From the NCBI GenBank assembly GCA_026119855.1, contig JAOWBW010001913.1, positions 62,001 to 126,000 on the forward strand: 64,000 nucleotides of DNA, in the 5' to 3' direction. Source of the DNA: Campanula takesimana (Eukaryota > Streptophyta > Magnoliopsida > Asterales > Campanulaceae). The translations under genes and the position numbers were made by a program. Of this stretch, positions 42,570 to 54,766 are shown in pieces. How positions within the stretch are numbered: the stretch's first letter is position 1; each line of letters begins with the position of its first letter. The notes below the pieces were generated by a model that had not been told where the DNA came from, made no database searches, and worked only from the letters and a program-made list of their open reading frames with translations.

Positions 42570-45500
42570 TTACTGATATTCCTGAGAGATTATGGCATAC
42601 AGCTCTTTTGCGGTCCATGTTACTTCTGAAAGCCTCTGGAGAGGAACTGTCATCTCTTCCGAAATTTTCATCAGGAGTACCCTACATTCTGCACCCAAGA
42701 TAAAAATTTAAATAAGAATAAAGTTGTGGTTCTCAAATTTCAAATAAAGAAAATTCTGGATGCATTAAAGGTAACATGTGGCACGGATTTTTCCTCAAAT
42801 GCAGTGATATGCGACAGGTAAAGGAAACGAGGAAGGAATCCCTCACAGATAAAGATATTGAGGGAGCTTGGAGCTAAAAACTGGGAGGTATTTGAGGTAC
42901 AGTGTGCTATTACTATATTGTACTCCCTCCGTCCCAAAATGATAGCCGCATTTACCATTTTGGTTTGTCCAAAAAATTAGTAGGTTAAAATCATTGAACT
43001 TCCAAAATTTCCCACCAATGAAGAAGAGGGAGAGAGCTAACCAAGGAAGAAGAGGGAGAGAAAGAGAATGGTGTAGTAATACTTAAATCTCATTAAGTGT
43101 GGTGATGGACATGAAAAATAGGCTGTTAAAATGTTTGAATACCAAGCATTTTGGGACAGGGGGAGTAGTCAATAGGGCAACTAAAAATGGGAAGTGCATT
43201 TTATTTCCTTTCCCACTTGGGAAGCAAGTTTCCGACACACTATTTTCCTCCAACAATTTAATAACGACCAACAAAGTTGATTGTTCTGACTTCTAAACCT
43301 GAAACTAAATCATACTCCCTCCGTCCCATAATAAATGTTGGGTTTTTCAACCTTTTTAAGGAATGTGCTTTACTTGTTTGTACATTGCTTGTTAGACAGT
43401 AAAATTGCACTAGGACTACTTCCTTATTTCAAAAAGCGACATTATTTTGGGATAGGCCAGAAAAGAAAGTTGGGCAGTTATTATGGGACGGAGGGCGTAA
43501 TGGGCTAACCTGGAATTCTGGTGAAGTTAAGCAGAGACATCGAAGCAAGAATTTTGTGCTCAACTCGCAAACCGTTTTCAAGATTTTCTTTAAGTCGAGA
43601 GATGAGGGCTGAGAAGGCAGATAGCTGGAACCCAGCATCAGGTAACGAAGGAAGTGCAGAGCTCAACCATGCTACTGTTGTCAGGCACACCCTCACCAAG
43701 TCCACATCTGCAGAGCCTAAGCATGTGGAAAGAGCCTCCAAGAATGATTTTTTCCCTTCACCAAGAAGTGAGGCAGAAACTTTCATCAACCAGTCTTTGA
43801 TAGCCTCTTCCTCACCAGCATCCTACTCAGGGGAGAGAAAAAAATTAAGACATTTGTGCCTTTAATGAACTAACATTTAACATGGACACACCAATTATAT
43901 GCCACATTCAACAACACGGAAAGATACGGTTGAAAAATACTCCCTCTGCCCCGGAAAGTTAGTCCCTCTTTTTGCGTTATTACTGCGAATGAACTTTGAG
44001 CAATAATTTAGGCCACTTTTAATTATTTTAATGGGAATCTAAACAATGGTATAAATAGTATTTATAATGGTGTATCAATAACAAGTTGTAAATTTTCATT
44101 AGGATAACTAAAAGTAGCCTAAATTATTGCTCAGAGTTCATTTGTATTGTACTAACAACGAAAAAAAGAGACTTAACTTTTATGAGATAATGATTGAAAG
44201 ATGAGCATACTTGAAAAATAAAATAAAAGAACAATGGAACTTGAAATTTATGCCATGTTTAAAACTTAAATCAATAGCTAAAGTCATTCTATTTTCTCAG
44301 ATAATGACAGGCTAATTTTCAATAATTTCTCTATCACAATGATTGAACACTCGCCCTCTAATACAATAGATGAGTTTATCAAAGAAGCTTCTAGGTCAGA
44401 AATCAGCTAAAGCTCAACTTCAAGAGTCTGGAACATCTCGTGTACAAAGATGCCCTGGAAGCTAGTCCATTATATACCTCGTGAGTTGCAAAGTACAATA
44501 GCAGGTTCTCATTGTAGTGCATTTATTTTCTTGCCCAAGGACAACAAAAGAAAAAATTGAGAAGCTATAGAAGTACTGTACAAATTAATGACACGGATGA
44601 CATCTACTTATATCCTCTGTTCTAAAAATCGTTCACCTAGACTGCCTAGGCCCTACCTAGGTGCTAGGTGGTCATAAAACGCCGCGCTTAATTTCAATAC
44701 GCCTAGGCCAGATACTAAAAAAAATGCATTAAATTTCTATTAAAATATCGCAATTAACTTCAAAATTGTCTAGAGCCCGCCTACAATTTTTAATGTTAGT
44801 ATTTGCAGTTGAAACAACAACAACAACAACATTACCCCAGTGCCGCAAAGGCTCCCACCTATGGTGGGGTAAGGGGGGGTCGGATGTACGCAGCCTTGCC
44901 CCTGTATTAAAGCACAAAGAGGCTGTTTCCAGATGACCCATGATGAAAATTGCGTCGAAAATTGCATGGACTGACTGCTGCTTCATCACAAAGAAGCGCA
45001 GACAGTTTAGTGACCCATTTTGCTTTATTCCATCATTTTCCCAAGCCAAAAAATAGTGAGTCTTTGGCTCCATCGGAAATGATGGAAATTGCAGTTGAAA
45101 GATATATTAAATTTATTGTTTTATACATTTAAATGAATCGTTTGCATGTTATGGTGACAATTTAAACAATATTTCATCTGGATGTCATAATTATGTCTTA
45201 TTCTCGGTCCCGCCTAGGCCTCTAGGCGCTAGGCCCGGCTCCGAGGCCTAGCCGCCGCCTAGAGATTTTAGAACCTTGCTTATATCTATATATATTTAAC
45301 GGCATACAAGTTCACATATTTGTGTTCGCACAAAAAATCTAAGGTTACTTCATTATGCAGTAATATTAGCACTGAATGTTACTAATAACATGACATTCAT
45401 ACATAAACAGCAATGTGTGTCAGTAGTTCATATCAATTTGAAGCTTCGCGCTATCAACATATATCAAACAATGAATGAGAACATGAGGAGGTCAGCCTAC

Positions 45501-48500
45501 TACTTAAATGTGGCCAACACAACGCACAAGGCCAATCTTCATATGAACACGCACCAATACTTACCTTCGTGGATCCAATATCAATTTAAAGTAGAAGTCA
45601 GTTTGGCTACAATCTACAGCCACTTTAGCTGAAATTCTCACCAGCCACCCAATAAGAAAAGTATAATCCAACTTCTTTTCTTTATGCATGGTTGAATCAT
45701 TTTCCAAAATCAAGTAAATCCATAAAGTCAAATAATCCACTACACACATAAATAGTCGTCTCTCCGCTTGAATTTTCCATTGATACTTGCTCTCAGGGGC
45801 ACACTTCTTCGACATCAGGTTTTAAAACACTCCTCAATGTCAACCTCCAACAGAATTCAAAAAGCATAAACATATTGAACATTTTCAATTTGCACATTAG
45901 TCCATGTTCTCTAGAACTGTCCTGGTTCTAGACGTTGACTTTCCGAATCCCAAAAAACTTGCAGGGACTATCACCAGCAATCATGGCATCACTCAAAGAT
46001 TTGTAACTAATAAACCTACCCTCAATGGGACAAACATGATAAGAACATCATGAATCAAGTATCTACCTAATCTGCGAATTTCATCTGTATGACAGAAAGA
46101 ACAAAATTTCACCTGAATATTGTTCCATCTACTAACCTTTCCGACAACTCCTACAACAGTGTTTCCCTTAGAAGACTGACCACTAATGCTTTTTCTTCAG
46201 CATCTGGCAGCATTTCTGATGGTTCCCATCTGATAAGACTGACACTTAACGTCATTTCTATTCCCCCTGCCCCATAAAGACAGTCCCATTTTTTAGTGGT
46301 TAATTTGATTGAATTTTGACTAAAGATTTAGGAAAGACTAATTAATCAACTGAAATTCTAAAACTTGTTATTGGTACACCATTAAAAATATTACCAATAA
46401 CAATTTTTTATATTTTCATTTGGATAATTATCTTTTCTAAATCTGTAGCCAATGTTCAATCATATCAACCACAAAAAAACTGGGACTGTCTTTATGGGAC
46501 AGAAGGAGCATATCTTTTCCAGCAGTCGACGAAGTAACCAAGCCTGAGTTTTGCTCTCTTCAGCATAAGCTCCATAATTGGTAAAATAATGAAGCAGTAG
46601 CAGATCTGCCTTTGTGGTCTCTCGACCAAGCACCACTGTCGTTCCAAAATTATGTGATGGAGGTTGTAATTTGGCCAAAACAATGATTTTGTCTTTATCC
46701 TCAACCCCGACACCAATATTATAATTATACTCCCCCCGTCTATTAATAAATGTCGCATTTGACTTGTCAACGTTTTAAGAAATGTGCTTTTAACTACTGA
46801 CGCACCAAAAAGGAAACTGTGATATTTATTATGGACCGTGGGATGAAATGTTCCATTTAGAAGTATTCTGACTAGTTACCGTCACGGACACAAATTCTAT
46901 TATTCTCAGTTTTTTTTTTTCATTTGTTGACTACTGTTACAATCTAATTAAATCTTTTAATTATTGACTATGTTTCATCTCACTCATGTTTCTATGATCC
47001 TGAAACAGAGAAGATATGATGGAGTTACTAACCTAGGAAGGAGCAAAGTGAGCAATAGATGAACTAACAAAGGTAATGTAAAAGTAGAATATAACATACC
47101 AATGGGGTGTCTTCACTAACTATTGCCTTTTCATCTTTGTTTTCAAGAACTTCTGAAACAGGACCATCAAGAAAACCAGCTTGCTTTAGGATCCAATCTT
47201 CAGTCATAATTTTGCCAGAGAAAGAGATACGCCTTCCTAGGATTAGAAGTGCTCTGCAACATGTTTCTCGGACCTTCTCATTAGAAAGACTGCTATCTAA
47301 AGCTTCTGTGATGGCATTAGCAGCTTCCTCTCTATAAATACTGTACTTCCGAGGTTCACCCTGCAAGTTACAGGACAATGTAATCTAGCTCAAAACTCTG
47401 ACGGCAGCTAGAATTATGTGTTTAAATATGTGTATTTATTGCTTTGTCGTGCCATCTAACTAGAGCAAGATAATATTTATACGAAATCATCTTCAACAAC
47501 TGTTGCATATGGTTATCACTAAAAAAGGGTATTCAATTTAAAGAACACTATACCAGAAGGTCCAACTGTAAGAGAAGAACAGCCACCAATGGCCTTTGCT
47601 CGGGTGAACTACTCCGAAGAAAGACTAGCAAAACATGCATTGCATTCACTATGCCTTCTTTTTCAAACCCATTCAAGAAAAAGGTTGATTCCATCATCCT
47701 GAAAAAACAGAAATATTGAAAGACAGATGAATCAGCATCAATAACACGTGAAAACCCAAAAATGCTTTTCACACAGTAAGTCAGGTAGGTTATAATATAC
47801 AACGATCAGGAGGACACAAAATCATGTAGCATTAACTCCTCATTCTCAATGCTCCATTCTCCAGTTTCACTATCAAACAATAAGCATCTTAGCTACTACA
47901 TTTCGGACATCACGTCTGTACATGATAAGTACCAAATCCTCGGGATAAAAACTATTTTCGATTTTGAAGGATATATATAAACACTGTACTGAGATTGCTA
48001 AAGATGGAGCTTCAGAAGGGGGTTGCAGGAGGGATAAAATGGACAAGAAAAAATCAAATTTATTGGGCTCCGAGAGTCATTTCCTAAACAGGCAGGGACA
48101 GAATAAGGCGAATAAAAAAATATCAGTCACTGATCCAGAATAAGTCGAAATGCAAATATCACAGTCACCGATCATTCAGTGAACCTAATAAATTACAAAG
48201 AACATGATGCAATTAGTGCCTAACACTTGGGGAAATTAGACGAAAATAAGTAGTTGAAAATCAGAAGAAAAGAAACATTAAACATAACTAGTAATTCAAA
48301 TACCTGCTCAGGCAAATCAATTCAGATAGCAGCAACACCGCGTTTGCTCTGGACTTTACTTGCTTGCACTGAAGCAACTCCAGAAGGCAATGCTTGTCAA
48401 TGTTTCTAGCTACGTCCTTCCTGCAACCAGAATCTGCTTCAATGCAGCAGGCCAATAGTCCTGCCACACGCGTCTTTTCATCCATATCCCCATCCTTAAA

Positions 48501-51500
48501 TCTTCGGATGAGAAACTGCAAGCCTCCTAGAGCAATAAGGAGATTAGTATTTGCTATTTTTTCCTCTTTACCCGAAACAGTGACAAGATGATCCAATATA
48601 CAAACAGCTGCTTCATCTTTATATTTTTGCTCCCCAGAACTCCACCCCATCTGAGAAGCAGAAGCCAAGATATTTCTACATTGTTCTGATTTCCAGCTAT
48701 GAATAATACGCTTCAAGATAAAGTTGGTAAGTGGTACAGATTGGCGCTCCAGTACCGTCCCCGTTACAGGACATGAATTATTGCCTTTATCAAACCATTC
48801 CGTTATAGCCGCTCGCTCGTATGTTTGACCAGTCTCCAGTGTCACAGGATCATTGAAAAGGACTCCAGTTAGAGGACAAATATAATCCTGGGGTATGCTC
48901 GGAAAAAAGTACGCTCCATCAACAAATTTATCTGCACTGGGAGAATATAAATGAGCAAACCAAGAATATGGTAAACTAAACAGTTGAACCACTCTAAAGG
49001 TATCATTGATGCCCACCTTCACCCACGGACCTTGTTTCACTTGGCTGCATTTGAACATACAAGGACACAATTAGGAAGAAGGGAACATTATGGTTAAAAA
49101 CTACTACCTCAGACCCAAAATGAATGACTTTTTTTTTGACAAAATGATTTTTTACCATTATTTTTTCATATTCATTTTATACTTGCATAACTAAAAGTTT
49201 GAAAGTGGATAGCAAGAATATTTATGAATTTTTATAATTAAAAGTCAACGTTTTAACAGTTTCCCTTAAATAAGAAAATGTCCTTCATTTTGGGATGGAG
49301 GGAGTATGTACATAAGAAAAGATTCGGTATACTAACCGAAAATTCAGGATATGGTGCATCATCATAACGTGGCAAAAAAGTATCAATTAAATCAGCAGAT
49401 CCTCGGGCCTGTTGCATTTCAAAAACAGACTTGGCAAGCCTCATGAGAGTAAGTTCATTTACTTTAGAACTTGGCAATGCATCTAATGCCTGGCCATTCG
49501 TTGAATCTTCTTCCCATAGAAGAGAGTTACCAATTTTGGCTTTTTGATCGCTTTCTCCTTGAGCATTTGATCTATACAGCCTCTGTGCTTCTTCAGCTGT
49601 TATTACATCTTGCTGCACCATATTGAAGATTACTGAGAGCAGATCCATATTATAGCATACGCTAAATGAAAATTTGAACATCATTAATGGTGAACTAATT
49701 TGTATGAAACACAACTTGTCTTGCAAAAGCCTCAGTCTAAACCAATATCAGATTGACGAATATGGATGACTAACATCTAAATCTCCATGAAAAAGAACTT
49801 TGACCAGAGAATATGGTTTGGGGAGAGGAGGGGCGGAGGAGAATCAAACATATTCATCAATTCTAAGAAACATCCACTACTCACAACTTCTGTGATAACG
49901 CAACGAGATGATGCTTTATTAGCAGCACATCATCTTGTAGTTATCTGTTTTATGCAAATGAAAGATAAGAGAATGAATGGTACCTTTAAGACCAGACTAT
50001 AATTTATCTATAACTTCCCCTCTGACGAATAAAACAGTTATCCAGCCTATTAACGTGTCTGTCGAACGACCTCTTAATGTTATGCTCTCGGTTATAGAGC
50101 AAGAAAGGTACGTACATAAGAGATCAGTACATAATCAAGACATCCATGAAGGTTTTTCTAAGAAAATATATATTAATCCCTCCGTCCCTAAATGAAAAAT
50201 GTCCATTTTTAACTTTGAGGACATTTGAGAAAGTTGGTTTTAAGCACCTCTAATAGCATAAGCGCATAAACATCCTTAAGGATCCAAATATGACACAATG
50301 AATGTAAGTATGAATGAAACCATGATGTTTGATCATGAGGGGAGTTTAGTAGTTTCTTCAAAAAATCATCATTTAGGGACCAAAAATATTGAAAAAAGAA
50401 CATTCATTTAGGGTCGGCGGAGTAGTATGTAATACAACATTACATTAATATAAATATAAATTTGTATGTATAATTTATGTGTGTGTGTATATATAGAGAG
50501 AGAATTTTGAATCGCCCAGAATTGAATAGCGGCAATCAACTTTATAGAATTGAGAACTGGACTACAAACAAAGAAAGCAGTATCTGTTTAAAGTTGCTAG
50601 GTTATACTTCTAATCGTCATTGATGAGAAAGTCATAGTTAACTTAAGATTTCATAAAACATCAACCTAGTTGCGGTCATCATGACTTGCTAATACCAACT
50701 CTTTATATAAAAACGTGCTCATTACCCAATCAAGGGTCGACAATAACAAGTTAGTATGCAGCACAACTTACCGAAGGGAATTTCCCATCTCTTTCAGTAG
50801 CTAGGTCTGTGTTCTTAACAACTTCCGAGGAGTATGTCAATGTCCTTTTATCTTCAACCACAGAACCATGGGGGCTTTCTATGGTATTATCAATGTTGTC
50901 CGTCACTCTATGATCTTCAATTTCCTCCGCTCCTGATTTGTTTAGACGACCAAATACAGACTCATACAACTTTTTACTAACCATCGGCTGAGGTGAGAAT
51001 TGATTGAGAGGATTACCAGAATCAGAAAACTGGCTGTTCAGTTCTTTATGCTGGATTGCCTGAAAAGAAATCGAAGGAATATTGATAGAAGGAATAGAAG
51101 GAGCTTCAACCCCTTCTGTGAGCCAGTCCTTATAGTAAACTGAAAGTTGGTAAGTACCCGAGTCCAGAATATCATCATAAACTCTCTTTAATTGCTTTAA
51201 TTTCCTTGTCTTGCTAGGTGAATCTACCAGGAAATTAGATTCTTGAGTGTACCACACTTCCAAATGAGAAAGATGAGGATGGAATATATGCTCCCACAAT
51301 TCAGGCAACAACATCGTTCGAGCCTGGAAAGGTGAATCACAAAAGACTTGTAGAAGATGCTTTGCTGATATCCTGTCTTTTTTTTGTAGCTTATATATCA
51401 CACTCAAATAAAGATGGCCACAAGCTGACAATTTGGAATTGGGAATCCCAGATGTAAACCCATCTTTCAAATCATTTGCATTTAAACCGGTAATCACACT

Positions 51501-52508
51501 GAGCTGCAAAGAAGCTTTTTTCAACTCTTTCGCACTTGCAAGTTCCTCTGCAGATCTTTCAACTGTTTCTATAGCTTGCTCAAGGTTGGCTATGACTTTG
51601 CTTTCACTAAGACCTTCTTCTAACTCGGATAAATTAAGGGAGGCAAAACAGTTATGATGCAGTGATGTCCTAAAGTCTTCGTCTTTAAGAAACCGTTTAA
51701 TATATCCACTCAAGATAGATATCAAAGCTTTGATGGCTGCTTCATCAAGAGCTGGTTCAGCAACAGATTGCTCGATTTCAACTCTCCTGCGACTCCTACT
51801 TTCATTAAAGCTTTTGTTGTTTTTCGAAATTCTATTTGATTTGGAAGAAGATGCGTCTGGTTCTTTTGCACCTTTATCAGAAGTATCATTAGAGATATTG
51901 CGTTCAATCAGATTCTTATTAGACAAGCTACCATGCCTTTTATCTGTCGGGATATCCTTCCTTGAATTCCTTCCATTCCTCTCTTTGTCTGCAGTTCCAC
52001 TCGACTGTTTACCCTTAGTTATTGAAGGGCTATATGCTTCATTTAGATATATCTCTTTATATCTTCCATTATCTTTCACTGCAGCTTTGACTCTCCCATT
52101 GCCCGGTTGAACCTCAACTATCTCATTAGAGGAAAAATTTCCAGATGAGTCAACACTGGACCTACTAGCATCTCGCAGATCTAGAGAACTTCGTTTCTCG
52201 AACTTCTCATTGAATCCGATATTTGTACCTCTATCCATTTTTTCCCTTCTTATAAGATTATCTCTCGGCTTAATGTCTTTCGCTCTATTGATTGTTGGAG
52301 ATTCGCCTTTTAAATCGTAAAGTGCTCTGTCAGAGTTTCTCCTTTCTGTCTTTCTGAGATTAGATGAAGAAACAGATTTATGTTGGCCACGGGACGGATA
52401 AACCGGTATACTTCCACCCGCTGGTCCAGAAGCTGCTCTACTCATCGTCTTTGAGCTCCTACCCTTGAAGCCTTCTTTAGCAAGAAGATCCTCCAATGAC
52501 ATAGCCAT
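42570..52508 (-). CDS. U-box/ARM-repeat E3 ubiquitin ligase, LIN-1-like
   Basis: Seven coding exons, in transcript order 52508-50772, 49612-49333, 48931-48304, 47698-47554, 47360-47100, 43822-43510, 42688-42570. They sum to 3483 nt, or 1160 residues, with consistent phases. Residues 1-300 are a basic, Ser-rich disordered region (MAMSLEDLLAKEGFKGRSSK). Residues 300-580 match the N-terminal helical domain of LIN/CERBERUS-type proteins. A U-box follows at about 686-760 (SIPQDYICPLTGVLFNDPVT, ETGQTYERAAITEWF), which recruits E2 enzymes. Helical ARM-type repeats run to the end, closing with VTWTAKELYAIIS. The WD40 domain of the symbiosis protein CERBERUS is absent, so this is a different subgroup with unknown substrate. 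The exon 2/3 junction is inferred from phase. Confidence 0.85.
42923..43165. mobile_element. Stowaway MITE in E3 ligase last intron
   Basis: 243 bp, CTCCCTCCGTCCCAAAATGA left end, TTTTGGGACAGGGGGAG right end. Contains a GAAGAAGAGGGAGAGA direct repeat. Confidence 0.82.
43315..43497. mobile_element. Stowaway MITE in E3 ligase last intron
   Basis: 183 bp. CTCCCTCCGTCCCATAATAA and TTATTATGGGACGGAGGGCG ends. It stops 13 bp short of the coding exon at 43510, very close to the splice donor. Confidence 0.85.
43940..44180. mobile_element. Stowaway MITE, right end eroded
   Basis: CTCCCTCTGCCCCGGAAAGT left end. The interior is a long inverted repeat (AATAATTTAGGCCACTTTTA and its complement), but the right GGGGCAGAGGGAG terminus is lost. 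Confidence 0.65.
44181..44606. other. E3 ligase intron, nothing recognised
   Basis: Part of the 3.28-kb intron between 43822 and 47100. Unremarkable AT-rich sequence. Confidence 0.5.
44615..45278. mobile_element. hAT-like non-autonomous transposon (CCTAGGC motif)
   Basis: 664 bp with a perfect 8-bp target duplication CTTATATC (44607-44614, 45279-45286). Both ends share TTCTAAAA and are filled with CCTAGGC/GCCTAGGCG motifs. A SINE-like unit is nested inside. Confidence 0.82.
44811..44945 (-). mobile_element. Au-like SINE fragment nested in hAT
   Basis: Carries the plant-wide Au-type wording: a CAA repeat end (44811-44829), CCCCAGTGCCGCAAAGGCTC, GGATGTACGCAGCCTTGCCC and AGAGGCTGTTTCCAG. On the minus strand the TTG repeat is its 3' end. 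Family named from memory. Confidence 0.55.
45287..46258. other. E3 ligase intron, nothing recognised
   Basis: No terminal repeats and no exon-like frame that fits the flanking splice phases. Confidence 0.5.
46261..46508. mobile_element. Stowaway MITE in E3 ligase intron
   Basis: 248 bp. TTCCCCCTGCCCCATAAAGA and TCTTTATGGGACAGAAGGAG ends. Confidence 0.78.
46730..46844. mobile_element. Stowaway MITE in E3 ligase intron
   Basis: 115 bp. CTCCCCCCGTCTATTAATAA and TTTATTATGGACCGTGGGAT ends. Relative of the 43315 copy. Confidence 0.65.
47701..48303. other. E3 ligase intron, nothing recognised
   Basis: Spliced between exons 48304 and 47698. Ordinary intron sequence without terminal repeats. Confidence 0.6.
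49107..49304. mobile_element. Stowaway MITE in E3 ligase intron
   Basis: 198 bp. Left end eroded (CTCAGACCCAAAATGAATGA), right end CATTTTGGGATGGAGGGAG. It lies 28 bp from the exon at 49333, downstream of its donor. Confidence 0.75.
50177..50422. mobile_element. Stowaway MITE in E3 ligase intron
   Basis: 246 bp. CCCTCCGTCCCTAAATGAAA and complementary TCATTTAGGGTCGGCGGAG ends. Same ATTTAGGGAC subfamily as 20531. Confidence 0.78.
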
Positions 52509-52836
52509 TATGCCCTTGCACAAGATCAGAATTTCTTCACGTTGAAATCCTGTTCCAATTGATAAAGGAGGTGTTAAAATCATTTATATCTAAAACCTTA
52601 TTAATTCATTTTCTGGAAACAACAACGTATAAGCATAGAATCTATTCAATCCAATAGTCCAAAATATGGAACAGCTTGTGCATCAATATAAGGGACAATT
52701 ATTACATGTCTACTTCAGACTTGCTATCATAATCTTCTTTGTGAACGCTTGACCATCCATGAAAACTATGATCACTATCCAAAGCATGAATCTGAACACA
52801 CTACACAAGTATTATTTGAAGATCCGGTTTATGTTT

Positions 52837-53361
52837 ACATCAAAAACAAACAATTGAGTTACTTCCAGTTTCTTTCATACAAGCAATTATACAAGCACTT
52901 GGCGAGCAAGTAACATCACAGACAAAAGCAAAACAAAATTACCTTGATTAAGAAATCTTCATACCCATGATCCAAGAATTACTCAGGAAAAAAATGAGTT
53001 TTTATGGTAAATAGCAAGCAAACCTTGAAGGATTGATGTTGTCTGGTCATACTAACAGTAGAATGTTGGAAAGGGACGGGAATGTTTATAATGTTTTTAC
53101 ATCAAAACAAAAAATTGATTTACTTCAAGTTTCTTTCATACAAGCAATTAAGCAAACACTTGGCGAGCAAGTAACATCACAGGAAAAAGAAAACAACAAT
53201 TACCTTGATTAAGAAATCTTCACGCCCATGATCCAAGAATCACACAGAAAATACAAGTCTTTATGGAAATAATCAGCAACCAAACACAGAATGATTTTGA
53301 TGTTTTCTAGAGAATGTGGGAAGAGGGTGTGATTAAGAGGGCAATAGTAGAATGATGGAAA
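52837..53361 (-). repeat. Tandem duplication of the E3 ligase 5' leader (262-bp period)
   Basis: Two diverged copies (from 52837 and 53099) share ACATCAAAA, TTTCTTTCATACAAGCAATT, ACTTGGCGAGCAAGTAACAT and ACCTTGATTAAGAAATCTTC. On the minus strand each copy has a leader exon ending AATCAAG at a GTAAT donor, so the gene may own two alternative first exons. Confidence 0.8.
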
Positions 53362-53731
53362 GGGAAAGAAATAGAATAATTGAGATGAAGCCATTGGCGG
53401 AGTGTTTGATTAAAGAATTAAAGAAACAGAGGAGTGTGAAGATGGCGGAAAGGTACAGGAAGAGGCAGGAAGGGATTGAGGGAATGGAAATGGCGACAAA
53501 TGGAAGATGACAAAGAGGAGGAAGAGAGAGAAAGATTGGTCTGACGGGTAGCTGATTTGATCTTGTGTTTACTTCCCGGCTTCGAAATTTTTAAATGCTT
53601 GGACCAAGCTTGGTGTGTGTTAAATATTAAGCAAATTGTTGTTTCGGGCGATAGTACATCAGATTTGGTGCCATTATCATGCAGCTTTACACCAACCACC
53701 CCAACAATCCAAATTCAATCATTAACAAGTA

Positions 53732-53770
53732 CTCCCTCCGATCCGAATTGTAATTTTATTTTTTTTATGA
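53732..53770. mobile_element. Stowaway MITE, left fragment
   Basis: CTCCCTCCGATCCGAATTGT start only, running into a T-rich stretch. Confidence 0.5.
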
Positions 53771-53924
53771 CTTAGGTGCGGTGCTTGCTCCCATAATTTT
53801 AGGGTTTATGAACTACACTCTCATATCCACAGACAGCTGAGACGGGTAAATTCGGGTCTGATCAGTTGCCAAGTTGGTAAGTGGTTCCAAAGGGAATGTC
53901 CAGTAGAACTTATATAACTTGTCA

Positions 53925-54003
53925 CCAAGATGCTCCTTTCACCACTCGAACACAAAACATCTCTTACCATTCATTACGTCCTTACTGTTGAGCTACCCCG
54001 TGG
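53925..54003 (-). repeat. tRNA-like / SINE-type segment
   Basis: Minus strand: GTAGCTCAACAGTAAGGACG (A-box-like) followed by TGTTCGAGTGG (B-box-like). Confidence 0.4.
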
Positions 54004-54023
54004 AGGGCCCCAAATTGTATTCT

Positions 54024-54360
54024 TGTTTTTAGCACAAGAAGGGGAGTCAACCAAGTCTCACGTCGATAATTGAAAGAAGAACTGCTTAGTATATAAAAGT
54101 GTCCACACACTCCATTAGTATGAGGTATTTTGGGAGATTGCCCAAAAATAAATCCGTGCGGGTTGGGCTCAAAGTGGACAATATCATACTAATGTGGAGT
54201 GAAGAGGGTGGTCACGCTTCCAACAACTGGTATCAGAGCCTAGGTTAGTGTATGAGTAATGGAGCGCTGTATGTGCCTTGTGTCGAAAGTCTTCATGATA
54301 TTGGTGATCAGACGATATGTCTCGCAAGCGGTGGATAGCAAGGCCGATCCTATTAATTCA
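54024..54360 (+). mobile_element. Truncated TRIM, 5' LTR and primer site
   Basis: LTR 54024-54225 is a diverged relative of the TRIM at 35473: shared CATTAGTATGAGG, AATCCGTGCGGG and GGACAATATCATACTAATGT. Primer site TGGTATCAGAGCC follows at 54228, two bases after the LTR. No 3' LTR is present, so the element is cut within its interior. Confidence 0.75.
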
Positions 54361-54758
54361 GGAGCCATGTTCAGATTTTACACTTGGGCCCTAAAAATAA
54401 ATTAAAAAAACAAAACATTTATAAAATATAAATCAACTCTTCAATTCCTTTTATCTTCTTAAGCTTTCATATTTCCTAATTTGGAACTAGTTTTAGAATT
54501 TTAAGTATGAAACGAATAAAAGAAATTGAACGAAACTGGCCTGTGAACGAAATTTCGTTCACACCGGCGCTTACATGTTGTAGTGGTGAATGAAATTTCG
54601 TTCACATATATATTATTTTAATAGTAATTTCATGTTAAAAATTAATAATATACTCCTATATTATTAAATATTAGTATGTTTTATTAACATCATTAAAAAT
54701 AAAAAAATATTTATTTTATTGTTTTACTTAACTGCATAAATTTGAAAAAAAATAAACA
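54361..54758. other. AT-rich spacer with GAACGAAATTTCGTTC palindromes
   Basis: GTGAACGAAATTTCGTTCAC-type palindromes (near 54547 and 54586) and TTCGTTCACGAATTCG near 55583 surround the hAT element. They may be the motif-rich ends of an older transposon (about 54370-55700) that received it. Confidence 0.4.
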
Positions 54759-54766
54759 GTCATAAA

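Noticed and set aside
42740..42958. Minus-strand frame considered as an extra exon of the E3 ligase
   Set aside because: Joining 43510 directly to 42688 gives the family sequence with exact phase (SLLNFTRIP then ECRVLLM); the extra piece would interrupt it.
45561..45815. Another minus-strand frame in the same intron
   Set aside because: No match to the ligase family and no phase-compatible splice sites.
46492..46770. Minus-strand frame in the 3.3-kb intron, considered as an ARM exon
   Set aside because: Exons 47100 and 43822 are both phase 0 and join into a sensible protein; this frame overlaps Stowaway ends at both sides and lacks good splice sites.
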